64,000 nt of DNA from the NCBI RefSeq assembly GCF_900109545.1, contig NZ_FOAP01000008.1, positions 248,001-312,000 on the forward strand, in the 5' to 3' direction. Positions within the stretch are counted from its first letter, which is position 1. Each line of letters starts with the position of its first letter. A model generated the notes under the pieces. It worked only from the letters and a program-made list of their open reading frames with translations. It was not told where the DNA came from and did no database searches. The stretch comes from Stigmatella aurantiaca. GTDB taxonomy: Bacteria > Myxococcota > Myxococcia > Myxococcales > Myxococcaceae. Positions 52,045-61,279 of the stretch are shown piece by piece. The position numbers were made by a program, and so were the translations under genes.

Positions 52045-53625
52045 TCACGGAAGCGGCAGGGGGATGGGCAGGACGCGCGAGGCGCCGAAGACGGGGGCCC
52101 AGACCTGCTGCACCTGAGGGCCGTTGAGGAAGCGCACCAGCTCACGGAAGGCGGGAAGGGGGCCTCCGAGCCGCTCCGCCCAGGCGAGGCCTCGTGGGGA
52201 GAGGTTGGGGACGAGGGGCCCCAGGGCCTGCACGGAGGACACGTCGCGGGTGACGTCGAGCCCTTCCTCGCGGACGCGCTGGGGCACCCAGAGGGGCGCG
52301 AAGCGGGCGTGGCGGTGGTCGTGCACGCAGCCCTCTTCTTCCAGGAGGGCCGCGGAGAGCGGCAGTTCGCGCACGTTGAAGAGCAGCTTCACCGCGCCGA
52401 GGTGGGGATCATACGGCCCGCGCAGCCGGTGGTCCCCGCGGGGAATGAGGCGCCGGTCCAGGTAGCAGAAGGCGCGGGCCTCGGGCGGAAGCGCGCCCCG
52501 GTGGCGGGCGCCGGCGTAGCGGAAGAAGGGCCGCACGCAGGCGGGCTCCACGCGGAAGGCGGGGCCGTCCTGGAGGGCGCGCAGCTTGGGCAGCAGCGTG
52601 CTGGGGATGCCGTGGGCCTTCATGAAGGCGCGCAGCCCCCGGGGCGGGGTCCGGGCGAAGTGGCGCAGGCGCTCGAGGAGCCGCTCCGGGTCGTCGTCCA
52701 CGAGCAGCTCGTCGAAGCGCGTCTTCACGCCGGGCAGGCTCACGGGGACCAGCTTGGTGAGGGGCTCGCCTTGCGCCAGCCAGCGCGCGTCGAGCTCCGC
52801 CGCCTCGGGGGGCGTGGGGGCCAGCCGCCACTCGGGGGGCGTGGGGGTGAAGGCGGTCTTCCCGTCTCCGCGCTCGAAGAGGAGGGGGGCGGCAGGGGCG
52901 GGCAGGGAGCTCCAGACGGTGATGCAGGTGCGGACCTGGGTGTTGGCGAACGCGCCCGCGCCCAGATCCACCACCTGGCGGAGCGTCAGCGAGCCCAGCA
53001 AGGCCTGGCGCAGCGGGGAATAGAGGAAGGCGTCGAGGAGGGTGGAGGGGGTGATGAAGGCGAGCACCCCAGGGCGGGTGCGGAGCCGGTGCGCGGCGAT
53101 GAGGAGGAAGAAGGCGAAGTCGTCCCGCAGGCTCGTGCCGGGGGGCAGCGCGAGCGGCAGGAGCGCGCGGAGCCGGGCATAGGTGTCACGGTCCTTCAGC
53201 ACGGGGGACGTGCCGTTGTAGGGCGGGTTGCCCACCCACAGCTCCCGGTGGGCCCGGGGGATGCGTGCGAGCAATGGCTCCAGGCCGCCCCGCAGGGCAT
53301 CGCCCACGTGCACCTCGGCCGATGGCACGCGGGCCTGGCACACCTGGGCCGCCTCCCCGGTGACTTCCAGGCCCAGCAACTGGGCCTTGGGCCTCAAGCG
53401 GGCCGCGGCGGACAGGAACGCGCCGGCACCACAGGCAGGGTCCACGATGGACAGGGGGCCGGGGCCCAGGTGGGCCAGGGCGAGCCCCAGCGTGCGCTCC
53501 ACCAGCGGGGCGGGGGTGTAGTAGGCGCCGAGGAGCCGCCGGTCCAGGCCGGGAAACCGATGGACCAGCGCCTCTTCGTCAACTGCTGGGGGTCCGGAGC
53601 GGGCGCGAGGCATCCAGCGGCTCAT
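52045..53625 (-). CDS. N6-adenine DNA methyltransferase (class I SAM-dependent, solitary)
   Basis: A 526-residue methyltransferase. The SAM-binding motif I is VDPACGAGAFLSAA, and the catalytic motif IV is NPPYNGTS, the gamma-type (N6-adenine) order. A long C-terminal part (about residues 250-526) would hold the target-recognition domain. ATG 53625 is used; the divergent ceramidase gene starts 53 bases away. No endonuclease or specificity gene is adjacent, so it may be an orphan methylase or a type IIG/BREX-like modification protein. No nuclease motif is obvious in the protein. Confidence 0.82.
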   Translation of the reverse strand: MSRWMPRARSGPPAVDEEALVHRFPGLDRRLLGAYYTPAPLVERTLGLALAHLGPGPLSIVDPACGAGAFLSAAARLRPKAQLLGLEVTGEAAQVCQARVPSAEVHVGDALRGGLEPLLARIPRAHRELWVGNPPYNGTSPVLKDRDTYARLRALLPLALPPGTSLRDDFAFFLLIAAHRLRTRPGVLAFITPSTLLDAFLYSPLRQALLGSLTLRQVVDLGAGAFANTQVRTCITVWSSLPAPAAPLLFERGDGKTAFTPTPPEWRLAPTPPEAAELDARWLAQGEPLTKLVPVSLPGVKTRFDELLVDDDPERLLERLRHFARTPPRGLRAFMKAHGIPSTLLPKLRALQDGPAFRVEPACVRPFFRYAGARHRGALPPEARAFCYLDRRLIPRGDHRLRGPYDPHLGAVKLLFNVRELPLSAALLEEEGCVHDHRHARFAPLWVPQRVREEGLDVTRDVSSVQALGPLVPNLSPRGLAWAERLGGPLPAFRELVRFLNGPQVQQVWAPVFGASRVLPIPLPLP

Positions 53626-53677
53626 CCTGGCCAGGGCGGGAGTAGACTGGAAGCGCTTCGAACAGACCGAGGGTGGA

Positions 53678-55750
53678 ATGATGCCAAAGTCAGCGGGTTC
53701 CTGGGGGCCCTGGGCGCTGGTGCTCGCACTGGGCGCGTGCAGTCCGGAGGGTGTTTTCGATCGGGCGCCTGACGCCCTCGAGGGGGCGCCGGGGGCGCTG
53801 ACGGGCGCGTGCGCGGGCAACACCGCGTTCCAGGTGGGCTCGGGCATCTACGACATCACCGGCCCCGCCGCGGAGCTGGGGATGATGGGCTACGCGATGC
53901 TCGACCAGAAGACGGCGGGCATTCACCAGCGCCTGCGCGCCCGCGCGTTCGTCATCGCCTCGCCCTGCAACGGCAAGCGCGTGGCCTTCGTCAGCGCGGA
54001 CGCGGGGCAGATCTTCCAGGGCGTGCGGCAGCAGGTGGTGGAGCGCCTGAAGGCGCGCTACGGCAGCCTCTACTCGGAGGAGAACGTGGTGCTCAGCGCC
54101 ACGCACACCCACAGCGGGCCCGGGGGCTTCTCGCACTACGCGCTCTACAACCTGACCACCCTGGGGTACGACCGGCAGAACTTCGAGGCCATCGTGGATG
54201 GCATCGTCCAGGCCATCGTCCGGGCGCACACGAACCTCGCGCCCGGCAGCCTGCGCATCGCCTCGGGGGACCTGCTCGGCGCCAGCCTCAACCGCTCGCC
54301 CGGGGCGTACCTGCGCAACCCCGCGGCGGAGCGCAGCCAGAGCCCTCACGACACGGACAAGCGCATGACGCTGCTGCGGCTCCAGGGCGCGGAGGGCGCG
54401 GAGGTGGGGCTCCTCAACTGGTTCGCCGTGCACGGCACGTCCATGGGCAACGGCAACCGGCTCATCAGCGGGGACAACAAGGGCTATGCCTCGTACCTCT
54501 TCGAGAAGGAGAAGGGCACGGACTACCTCGCCTCGAAGACGTTCGTCGCGGCCTTCGCCCAGAGCAACGAAGGGGATGTGACGCCCAACATCCACGGCGG
54601 GACGGACGGAGGGGGGGCCAATGACTTCGAGAGCACGGAGCTGTCGGGCCACAAGCAGTACACCCTGGCGAAGCAGCTCTACGCGGGGGCCACGCAGCCC
54701 GTGATGGGCGCGGTGGATTACCGGCATGCCTACGTGAAGATGGACGAAGTCACCGTGGCCCCGAAGTACACGGACGGCCTCCTGCGCACCACGTGCGAGG
54801 CGGCCATTGGTGTCTCCATGCTGGCGGGCGCGGAGGATGGGCCGGGCTTCGGCAGCGAGGGGGCCACGTGTGAGCAGATCCACGGGGTATGGAGCGAGTT
54901 CGCCTGCGGGCTCACCACGACGTCCTGTCAGGCGGAGAAGCCCATCGTGCTGGAGATGGGGACGATGGTGCCCTACCCGTGGACGCCGGAGGTGCTCCCG
55001 CTGCAGGTGGTGACGCTGGGCAACCTGGCGCTGGTGGCGGTGCCCTTCGAGATGACGACGGTGGCGGGCCGGCGGCTGCGCCAGACCGTCCTGGGGCAGC
55101 TCGCGCCGCTGGGCGTGGATCAGGTGGTGATCGCCGGACTGGCGAACGCCTATGCGGGCTACCTGGTCACGCGCGAGGAGTACGCGAAGCAGGACTACGA
55201 AGGGGCCTCCACGCACTTCGGGCCGTGGACGCTGGCCGCGGTGCAGCAGGAGACGGAGCGCCTGGCGGAGGCCCTGCGCCTGGGTGCTCCGGTGCCCCCG
55301 GGTCCCACCCCCCGGGACCTGCGCAACGAGCAGACGACCCTGCAGACCGGGGTGGTGTTCGACGACAAGCTGCTGTGGGTGGAGTTCGGGAGCGTCGTGA
55401 CCCAGGCGAATGCCGCGTACACGCGGGGCCAGACGGTGAGCGTGAAGTTCTGGGGCGGCCACCCGAAGAACAACCTGCGGCGGCAGGGCTCCTTCCTCCA
55501 GGTGCAGCGCAAGTCGGGCTCGGCGTGGCTCCCCGTGGCGTACGACTGGGACTGGGAGACGAAGTACCGCTGGGAGCGCAACAACTGCGTGCCCACGCTG
55601 GCGTGCTCGCACGTCACCACCGAGTGGACGATCCCCGCCACGGCGCTCCCCGGCACGTACCGCATCCGGCACGATGGGGACTGGAAGTCCGGCTGGGATG
55701 GGGCCATTCGCCCCTATACGGGGTACTCCCGAGAGTTTACCGTTCAGTAA
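53678..55750 (+). CDS. Neutral/alkaline ceramidase, secreted
   Basis: A 690-residue ceramidase hydrolysing ceramide to sphingosine and fatty acid. The N terminus carries a lipobox-like LGAC (signal ALVLALGAC). Family motifs are GSGIYDITGPA, RARAFVI, THTHSGPGG (zinc His), FAVHGTSMGN (zinc His) and LISGDNKG (catalytic Ser), plus a beta-sandwich C-terminal part. It is the usual length (about 670-700). Secretion by a predator suggests attack on host or prey sphingolipids, or use in its own sphingolipid turnover, as myxobacteria make sphingolipids. Confidence 0.93.
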   Translation: MMPKSAGSWGPWALVLALGACSPEGVFDRAPDALEGAPGALTGACAGNTAFQVGSGIYDITGPAAELGMMGYAMLDQKTAGIHQRLRARAFVIASPCNGKRVAFVSADAGQIFQGVRQQVVERLKARYGSLYSEENVVLSATHTHSGPGGFSHYALYNLTTLGYDRQNFEAIVDGIVQAIVRAHTNLAPGSLRIASGDLLGASLNRSPGAYLRNPAAERSQSPHDTDKRMTLLRLQGAEGAEVGLLNWFAVHGTSMGNGNRLISGDNKGYASYLFEKEKGTDYLASKTFVAAFAQSNEGDVTPNIHGGTDGGGANDFESTELSGHKQYTLAKQLYAGATQPVMGAVDYRHAYVKMDEVTVAPKYTDGLLRTTCEAAIGVSMLAGAEDGPGFGSEGATCEQIHGVWSEFACGLTTTSCQAEKPIVLEMGTMVPYPWTPEVLPLQVVTLGNLALVAVPFEMTTVAGRRLRQTVLGQLAPLGVDQVVIAGLANAYAGYLVTREEYAKQDYEGASTHFGPWTLAAVQQETERLAEALRLGAPVPPGPTPRDLRNEQTTLQTGVVFDDKLLWVEFGSVVTQANAAYTRGQTVSVKFWGGHPKNNLRRQGSFLQVQRKSGSAWLPVAYDWDWETKYRWERNNCVPTLACSHVTTEWTIPATALPGTYRIRHDGDWKSGWDGAIRPYTGYSREFTVQ

Positions 55751-55754
55751 TCCC

Positions 55755-57287
55755 ATGCCGAACGGCCCCGACGGCTTCGCCGAGCTCTCCCAGTTTCAGC
55801 TGGATCGCAACTCCCTGCGGCTTCTTCCCGAGCCCTTCTGCCGCCGCCACCTGGTGGTGGTGCTGGGCAAGGTGGATCCCGAGCAGCCCAACGCCCCGGT
55901 GACGGTGGGCATGGTGAAGCCGGACGCCGTGCACCTGGTCCAGCAGATTGGAGACTTGCTGGAGCGGCCCATCCAGCCGGTGCGGCTCAACCGCTACGAG
56001 ATCGAATCCGCCCTGGAGGCGGGCTTCGGCGCCGGGCCCCGCGTGCTGGCGAATGTCGTCATCCGTCCCGTCCCGCCCTCCAAGTCCCAGCCGTCCGCGG
56101 TGGAGCTCGTCAACCACATCCTCACCCTGGCGGTGGACAAGAAGGCCTCGGACATCCACATCGAGAGCTACCCGGGGGATGTGGACCTGCGCCTGCGCAT
56201 CGACGGCATCCTCCACCAGATGTACACGGACATGGATCCGGAGACGGTCCACGAGGTGGTCAGCCGCATCAAGATCCTCGCGGAGATGGACATCACCGAG
56301 CGCCGCAAGCCCCAGGACGGCCGCATCCGCGCCGTCATCGACCGGGGCCTGGATGACCGGAAGACCATCGACTACCGCGTGAGCGTGGTGCCGAGCCCCA
56401 CGGGCGAGGACGTCGTCATCCGCATCCTCGACTCGGACGCGGGGCTCGTCCCGGTCTCCAAGCTCGGGATGAACGCGGAGATGCAGCGCGTCTTCCTGCA
56501 ACTGCTCGTCAACCCCGAGGGGCTCGTGCTCGTGACGGGGCCCACGGGCAGCGGCAAGACGACGACGCTGTACTCGGCCCTGGCGCAGCTCAACGATGGC
56601 CGGCGGAAGATCATCACCGCCGAGGACCCCATCGAGTACTACGTCCCCAAGGTCAACCAGAAGCAGGTCAGCCAGCAGATGTCCTACGCCACCCTGCTGC
56701 GCGCCCTGCTGCGGCAGGATCCGAACGTGCTCCTGGTGGGCGAGGTGCGTGACCTGGAGACGGGCAGCACCGCCCTCAACGCGGCCCGCACGGGCCACCT
56801 CGTGCTGGGCACGCTGCACACCGCGGACGCGGTGGGGGCCATCGGGCGCCTGCGGGGCCTGGAGCTGGACAACACGGACATCGCGGATGCGCTGCTGGCC
56901 GTCCTGGCGCAGCGCCTGGCCCGCCGCGTCTGCGAGAAGTGCTCGGTGGAGGATGTGCCCACCGAGGAGCAGAAGGTGCTCTTCGGTTCTCTTCTGGACG
57001 GCATCCAGCCGCGCAAGGGGCGGGGGTGTGCCCACTGCCACCACACGGGCTACCGCAGCCGGGTGGGCATCTTCGAGCTGCTCCTGGTGGATCCGGGCAT
57101 GCAGGACCTCATCGTCGCGGGGGCTCACAACGCGCAGATCCGCAAGTACGCGCGGGAGCATTTCTTCAAGACGATGGTCGATGACGCCCTGGAGAAGATC
57201 GCCGCGGGGCTGACCACCCTGGATGAGCTCATCCGCGTGGTGCCCTACCGGCACATCCTCGCGACCCGCGACGAGCGCCAGGGCTGA
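55755..57287 (+). CDS. GspE/PilB-family secretion ATPase
   Basis: A 510-residue AAA-type secretion ATPase. Walker A GPTGSGKTT, the Asp box (TAEDPIEYYVPKVNQ), Walker B LLVGEVRD, and the His box (TGHLVLGTLHTAD) are present. A tetracysteine (CEKC...CAHC) sits near residues 395-430. An N-terminal MshE/PilZ-like region precedes the catalytic core. ATG 55755 starts four bases after the ceramidase stop, so the two genes are probably co-transcribed. No pilus, T2SS or partner genes are adjacent, so the machinery it powers is unknown. Confidence 0.9.
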   Translation: MPNGPDGFAELSQFQLDRNSLRLLPEPFCRRHLVVVLGKVDPEQPNAPVTVGMVKPDAVHLVQQIGDLLERPIQPVRLNRYEIESALEAGFGAGPRVLANVVIRPVPPSKSQPSAVELVNHILTLAVDKKASDIHIESYPGDVDLRLRIDGILHQMYTDMDPETVHEVVSRIKILAEMDITERRKPQDGRIRAVIDRGLDDRKTIDYRVSVVPSPTGEDVVIRILDSDAGLVPVSKLGMNAEMQRVFLQLLVNPEGLVLVTGPTGSGKTTTLYSALAQLNDGRRKIITAEDPIEYYVPKVNQKQVSQQMSYATLLRALLRQDPNVLLVGEVRDLETGSTALNAARTGHLVLGTLHTADAVGAIGRLRGLELDNTDIADALLAVLAQRLARRVCEKCSVEDVPTEEQKVLFGSLLDGIQPRKGRGCAHCHHTGYRSRVGIFELLLVDPGMQDLIVAGAHNAQIRKYAREHFFKTMVDDALEKIAAGLTTLDELIRVVPYRHILATRDERQG

Positions 57288-57295
57288 CGCCCGCT

Positions 57296-58252
57296 TCAAG
57301 CGAGCAGGCGCAGCACCAGCGCAACCAGTACCAGCGTGGCGAGAGCCGTGAGCACCACCTTCACCCACGAGAGGGGCCTGTCCCCGAAGATGCACGTGGC
57401 CTGCTGGCCGTTCACGACGACCCGGTAGAGCTTGTGGCGGTAGCGGTAGGCGAGCACGTAGGCGGGCAGCTCGAGGTGGCCGGTCTTCAGCCCGGACAGC
57501 ACCACCGCGACATTCAGGTTCCGGTGGCGGCGGCCGGCGAACTCCGTGCGCTCGATGTGCGCGCGGGCCTCGCTCTGCACCGCGGCGAGGATCTGCCTGC
57601 GCGCCCCCGAGCGTGTGACGTCGAAGAGCTCCACCTGCGCCTCGGAAGGCCCCTGCTGTCCGGGGACGGCCTGGGAGATGTCGTACGCGGTGGACAGCCG
57701 GGCGGTCTCCTTCAACGTCAGGCCCCGGGAGGCGGAGACCAGGATGTCGCGGAGGATGAACTCGGACTCGCCGGCATGGGGCGCCCAGTCACTGCGCCGG
57801 GCGCCTTCGTTGGTGTCGGCGGTCCAGGTCACCACGGCCTGGGCATCGAACGCCCACGCGGGCCACCACAGCGGTTTCAGGGAGTCGATGGCCGCGGTGC
57901 TCGCCAGGTCCGAGGGGCGGAAGAAACCGCCACTGCCCAGGAACGCCTGCAAGGCCTGCCGGGCCGCCGCCGGATCGACGGTGAAGGGGACGAACCGGTC
58001 GGCCTGGTCCACCGGGTCGGCCTGGGTCTCGGTGTGCATGACCGAGGTGCAGTAGGCGCACCGGGGCGCCTGGGCCTCCACGGAGTACGCGATCGCGGCC
58101 CCACAGGTGCCGCAGCGGGTGACGCGGGCCTTGACCAGGCCCTCCGGCCCGCGCTCCCGCTCGGGCGTGGGGAGGGCACAGACGGTGCAGCGGAGATCTT
58201 CTGCTTCCAGCGCACTGTGGCAGCGCCTGCACGGGAACTCGACGGAAGGCAT
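57296..58252 (-). CDS. Zinc-ribbon protein with C-terminal membrane helix (paralogue A)
   Basis: A 318-residue protein. The N terminus carries several CxxC pairs (CRRC..CTVC and CGTC..CAYC), suggesting two zinc ribbons. The middle (about 90-270) is a mixed alpha/beta domain containing GLKTGHLELPAYVLAYRYRHK, and the end is NGQQATCIFGDRPLSWVKVVL followed by a membrane helix. The next gene encodes a shorter paralogue, starting four bases upstream of this gene's start, so they are one operon. No function is recognised. Confidence 0.7.
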   Translation of the reverse strand: MPSVEFPCRRCHSALEAEDLRCTVCALPTPERERGPEGLVKARVTRCGTCGAAIAYSVEAQAPRCAYCTSVMHTETQADPVDQADRFVPFTVDPAAARQALQAFLGSGGFFRPSDLASTAAIDSLKPLWWPAWAFDAQAVVTWTADTNEGARRSDWAPHAGESEFILRDILVSASRGLTLKETARLSTAYDISQAVPGQQGPSEAQVELFDVTRSGARRQILAAVQSEARAHIERTEFAGRRHRNLNVAVVLSGLKTGHLELPAYVLAYRYRHKLYRVVVNGQQATCIFGDRPLSWVKVVLTALATLVLVALVLRLLA

Positions 58253-58256
58253 GGGC

Positions 58257-59153
58257 TCACTTCGAGAAGAGGAGGAACAGGGCGCCCAGCACCAGGAGGG
58301 CCAGCACCACCGCGACGAGGACCTTCACCCAGGAGACGGGCACCTTGCCGTGGACGGCGCCCGTCTGGCCGTTGACCAGGAAGCGCAGCGGGGGGGCCTT
58401 CGGGTCATGGCGCAGCGCCAGGACCCAGACGGGCAGCAGGCAGACCGACAGCGCCTCGTTGTCGAACTGGGTCGAGAAGGTCAGCTCCCGGTGGGAGTCG
58501 CCGGGCATGAAGGCCGCGAGCCGCTGCTTCATGTGGCCGCGGACCTCCTGCCGCGCCAGCTCCAGGCACTGCTCCTGGGAGAGCGAGGGCTCCTCGGCGA
58601 TCCACCCCGCGATGAGCGCATCGTCGTAGCGCCGCAGCTGCCGCAAATCGAACGGCTCCAGGTGTTGGAGCTCGTCGTTGTTCAGGCCCGAGGAGGCCGT
58701 GACGAGCACCTCCTGGACGTACTCCGCATGCTGGCCCTGGAGCGGGCGCCACTCGGTGCGGGTGACTTGCCGGGTGCGGGTGACTTGCCGGCCGTTCTCC
58801 GTCGCCGTGTACGTCTCCGTCTCCGTGTAGTTCTCGCCGATGGACGCGGAGAACTCGGAGCGCACCAGCACGCTGTAGAGGTAGGCGGGGACGTAGATGC
58901 CGCGCAGGGCCTCGACCGAGGCGTTGCGGACGCTGGAGGGGGCCCAGAAGCTGCGCCGCAGGAGGTTCTCCCGCGCCAGCTCCCGGGCCCGCTCGGGGAG
59001 CTGCACGAACCCCAGCGCGAACGTGGGCCGGGGCCGGTCTGGCGTGGGGGGCCGCTCCACCACCGAGGGGGCCGCGCAGTAAGGGCACGTGGTGGTGCGC
59101 AGCGTGGTTTCCACCACGAGCTGGGCGCCACAGGATTGACAGGACAGGTTCAC
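58257..59153 (-). CDS. Zinc-ribbon protein with C-terminal membrane helix (paralogue B)
   Basis: A 298-residue relative of the downstream gene, starting at GTG 59153. It has one CxxC...CxxC zinc ribbon (SCQSCGAQ and TCPYCAAP). The middle domain is similar (FWAPSSVRNASVEALRGIYVPAYLYSVLV), and it ends NGQTGAVHGKVPVSWVKVLVA plus a membrane helix. SWVKV(V/L) and NGQ are shared with paralogue A. A Thr/Glu-rich insert (GENYTETETYTATENGRQVT) is specific to this one. Function is unknown. Confidence 0.7.
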   Translation of the reverse strand: MNLSCQSCGAQLVVETTLRTTTCPYCAAPSVVERPPTPDRPRPTFALGFVQLPERARELARENLLRRSFWAPSSVRNASVEALRGIYVPAYLYSVLVRSEFSASIGENYTETETYTATENGRQVTRTRQVTRTEWRPLQGQHAEYVQEVLVTASSGLNNDELQHLEPFDLRQLRRYDDALIAGWIAEEPSLSQEQCLELARQEVRGHMKQRLAAFMPGDSHRELTFSTQFDNEALSVCLLPVWVLALRHDPKAPPLRFLVNGQTGAVHGKVPVSWVKVLVAVVLALLVLGALFLLFSK

Positions 59154-59200
59154 GGTTGGTTTGGAATACTAGCGGTGGTTCATCCGAAAGCAGAGGACTC

Positions 59201-60382
59201 ATGGTGACGGACAGGCCTCGGTTTGGCCCCCCGGCAGGGCCAGAAGAGCGCGAAGCGATGGCCAACATCGAGGCGCAGGCGTTCGCGTTCTCCCTTCCGG
59301 ATGCGCTCGGGTTCCTGGACAAGGCCGGCCTGGAGAACTTCCGGGTGCTGCGGGAGAACGGGCAGGTGGTGGCCATGGCGCTGCCCCTTCCCACGGGCCA
59401 GTGGTACGGCGGGCGCCGGGTCCCCATGGTGGGGGTGGGCGCGGTGGGCGTGGCCCCCCATGCGCGAGGCCGGGGCACGGCCACCCAGTTCATGGGCCAG
59501 CTCCTCCAGGAACAGCGGGAGGCGGGGATGGCCCTCTCGGTGCTCTTTCCGTCCACCCAGACGCTCTACCGGCGCGTGGGCTATGAGCCCGCGGGCTCCC
59601 GGTACGAGATTCGCGTGCAGGTGGAGGGGATCTCGGTCCGCGAGCGGACCCTGGCGCTGCGGCCCGTGACGGAGGCGGACCAGGCGGCGCTGAAGGACGT
59701 CTACCGCCGCCATGCCGCCTCACAGCACGGGTACCTCGACCGCGTGCCGTACCACTGGAACCGGGTTCACAGTCCGCGCAACGAGACCGCCTATGGCTTT
59801 CTCGTCGAGGGGGCCCAGGGCGTGGAGGGTTACGTCTACCTCGTGCGCCGGCGCAAGGTGGAGTTCAAGCAGGAGCTGGGGGTCACGGACTTCGTGGCCC
59901 TCACCCCGGAGGCGGCACGGCGGCTGCTGAGCTTCCTGAGCGACCACAAGTCGCTGGCCCTGGAGGCCGTGTGGACGGGCGGGGCCGCGGAGCCGTGGCT
60001 CCTCCTGCTCCCGGAGCAGACGTACCAGGTGAAGCTGCTCTACCACTGGATGCTGAGGATCCTGGATGTCCCGGCGGCCCTGGAGGCACGCGGGTATCCC
60101 GAGGGCCTCTCCGCGACCCTTCACCTGGAGGTGGAGGACGCGCTCTTCTCCGGGAACCAGGGGCGCTTCGTGCTCCACGTCTCGGGCGGCCAGGGCCGGG
60201 TGGAGCGGGGCGGCGAGGGGCGGCTGCGGCTGAACGTCCGGACGCTCGCGCCGCTCTACACGGGCTTCCTGACGGCGGAGGCGCTGCGCTCGGTGGGCCT
60301 GCTCACGGCGGATGAGGCTTCCGTGCGCCAGGCTGCGGCGGTGTTCTCCAGTCCGCCGCCCGTCATGCCGGACATGTTTTGA
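59201..60382 (+). CDS. Eis-like GNAT N-acetyltransferase
   Basis: A 393-residue protein with two GNAT-like halves. The acetyl-CoA-binding stretch is VGVGAVGVAPHARGRGTATQF, with the R/Q-x-x-G-x-G/A-like ARGRGTA. The C-terminal part resembles the SCP2-type domain of mycobacterial Eis (GNQGRFVLHVSGGQGRVERG). ATG 59201 starts after GCAGAGGACTC. Eis proteins acetylate aminoglycosides or peptides; the substrate here is unknown. It is divergent from the zinc-ribbon pair and precedes the WGR gene by 23 bases. Confidence 0.85.
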   Translation: MVTDRPRFGPPAGPEEREAMANIEAQAFAFSLPDALGFLDKAGLENFRVLRENGQVVAMALPLPTGQWYGGRRVPMVGVGAVGVAPHARGRGTATQFMGQLLQEQREAGMALSVLFPSTQTLYRRVGYEPAGSRYEIRVQVEGISVRERTLALRPVTEADQAALKDVYRRHAASQHGYLDRVPYHWNRVHSPRNETAYGFLVEGAQGVEGYVYLVRRRKVEFKQELGVTDFVALTPEAARRLLSFLSDHKSLALEAVWTGGAAEPWLLLLPEQTYQVKLLYHWMLRILDVPAALEARGYPEGLSATLHLEVEDALFSGNQGRFVLHVSGGQGRVERGGEGRLRLNVRTLAPLYTGFLTAEALRSVGLLTADEASVRQAAAVFSSPPPVMPDMF

Positions 60383-60405
60383 TCATTACCGAGGGAGCAG
60401 GAGCC

Positions 60406-61269
60406 ATGCGCAGGTTCGAGTTCGTCGAGGGGGCCAGCTCCAAGTTCTGGAGCCCGGAACTGAAGGACACCACCTTCATCGTGACCTACGGCCGGATTGG
60501 CACCGCGGGGCAGCGCAAGGAGAAGGTCTTCCCCGACGCGCAGAGCGCGAGCCGGGAGTACGAGCGCAAGGTCGCGGAGAAGCTGCGCGAAGGCTACCGG
60601 GAGGTGACGCCAGGCGACGCCCCGCCCCCGCCCGCGCCCGTGGCCACTCCTGCCGCCGAGCCGCGGCCCGTGCTTCCCCCTCGGGTCCGCACGCGGGTGC
60701 CGACCGCTCAGCAGGTGGACGGGGCGGCGCAGGCGCTCGCGGCGCTGGAGTCCCAGCTGGGCGAACGAAGCTGGCAGGTGGCCCGTCAGGCGCGCCGGGC
60801 GCGGCGGGCGCTCCGGCTGCTGGGCGGTGCGGACCCTGCGCCCACGACGCCCGTGCGGCCCGTGCTCGACGCGCTCATGGGCCGCGTGGTGGAGGCGCCG
60901 GGCAAGCCCCGGTTGCCCCTGCGGCTGGCCCTGGGGCTGCTGGCGGAGCTGGATGTGGCGGCCTTTGTCCGGGCCACGCAGCAATGGAAGGCGGCGGCCT
61001 CGGCGCCCACGTCTCTGCGCACCGTGACACAAGAGGCGGAGGCGCTGGGAGATCCGGAGCTGGCGCTGCGCCTGGGCGTCCTGCTCACCGAGCGCCCCGA
61101 ACTGCGTGGCAGCTCCGAGGCGGGGTGGCGGAGCCGGTGGGAGGGGCTCAAGCCCTCCCTGGAGGCCCACCTTCGCGCGGCGGGCGGGAGCCTTCCGGAG
61201 CACCTGCGCGCCATCGACGCGGGAGGGGATGCGCACCTCTCGCGCCGGCTGGCCCAGATGCAGGGGTGA
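60406..61269 (+). CDS. WGR-domain protein
   Basis: A 287-residue protein. The N-terminal 70 residues are a WGR domain (FEFVEGASSKFWSPELKD, VTYGRIGTAGQ, VAEKLREGYREV), the nucleic-acid-binding module also found in poly(ADP-ribose) polymerases. YGR replaces WGR. A Pro/Ala-rich linker (about 73-100) leads to a helical Leu/Ala-rich domain of about 180 residues with no recognisable family. ATG 60406 follows GGGAGCAGGAGCC. It starts 23 bases after the Eis-like stop on the same strand. Confidence 0.8.
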   Translation: MRRFEFVEGASSKFWSPELKDTTFIVTYGRIGTAGQRKEKVFPDAQSASREYERKVAEKLREGYREVTPGDAPPPPAPVATPAAEPRPVLPPRVRTRVPTAQQVDGAAQALAALESQLGERSWQVARQARRARRALRLLGGADPAPTTPVRPVLDALMGRVVEAPGKPRLPLRLALGLLAELDVAAFVRATQQWKAAASAPTSLRTVTQEAEALGDPELALRLGVLLTERPELRGSSEAGWRSRWEGLKPSLEAHLRAAGGSLPEHLRAIDAGGDAHLSRRLAQMQG

Positions 61270-61279
61270 GGCGCGGCGG

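Noticed and set aside
55755-57287. A type II secretion or type IV pilus operon
   Set aside because: Only the ATPase is present; no pilin, secretin, platform or prepilin peptidase gene lies beside it.
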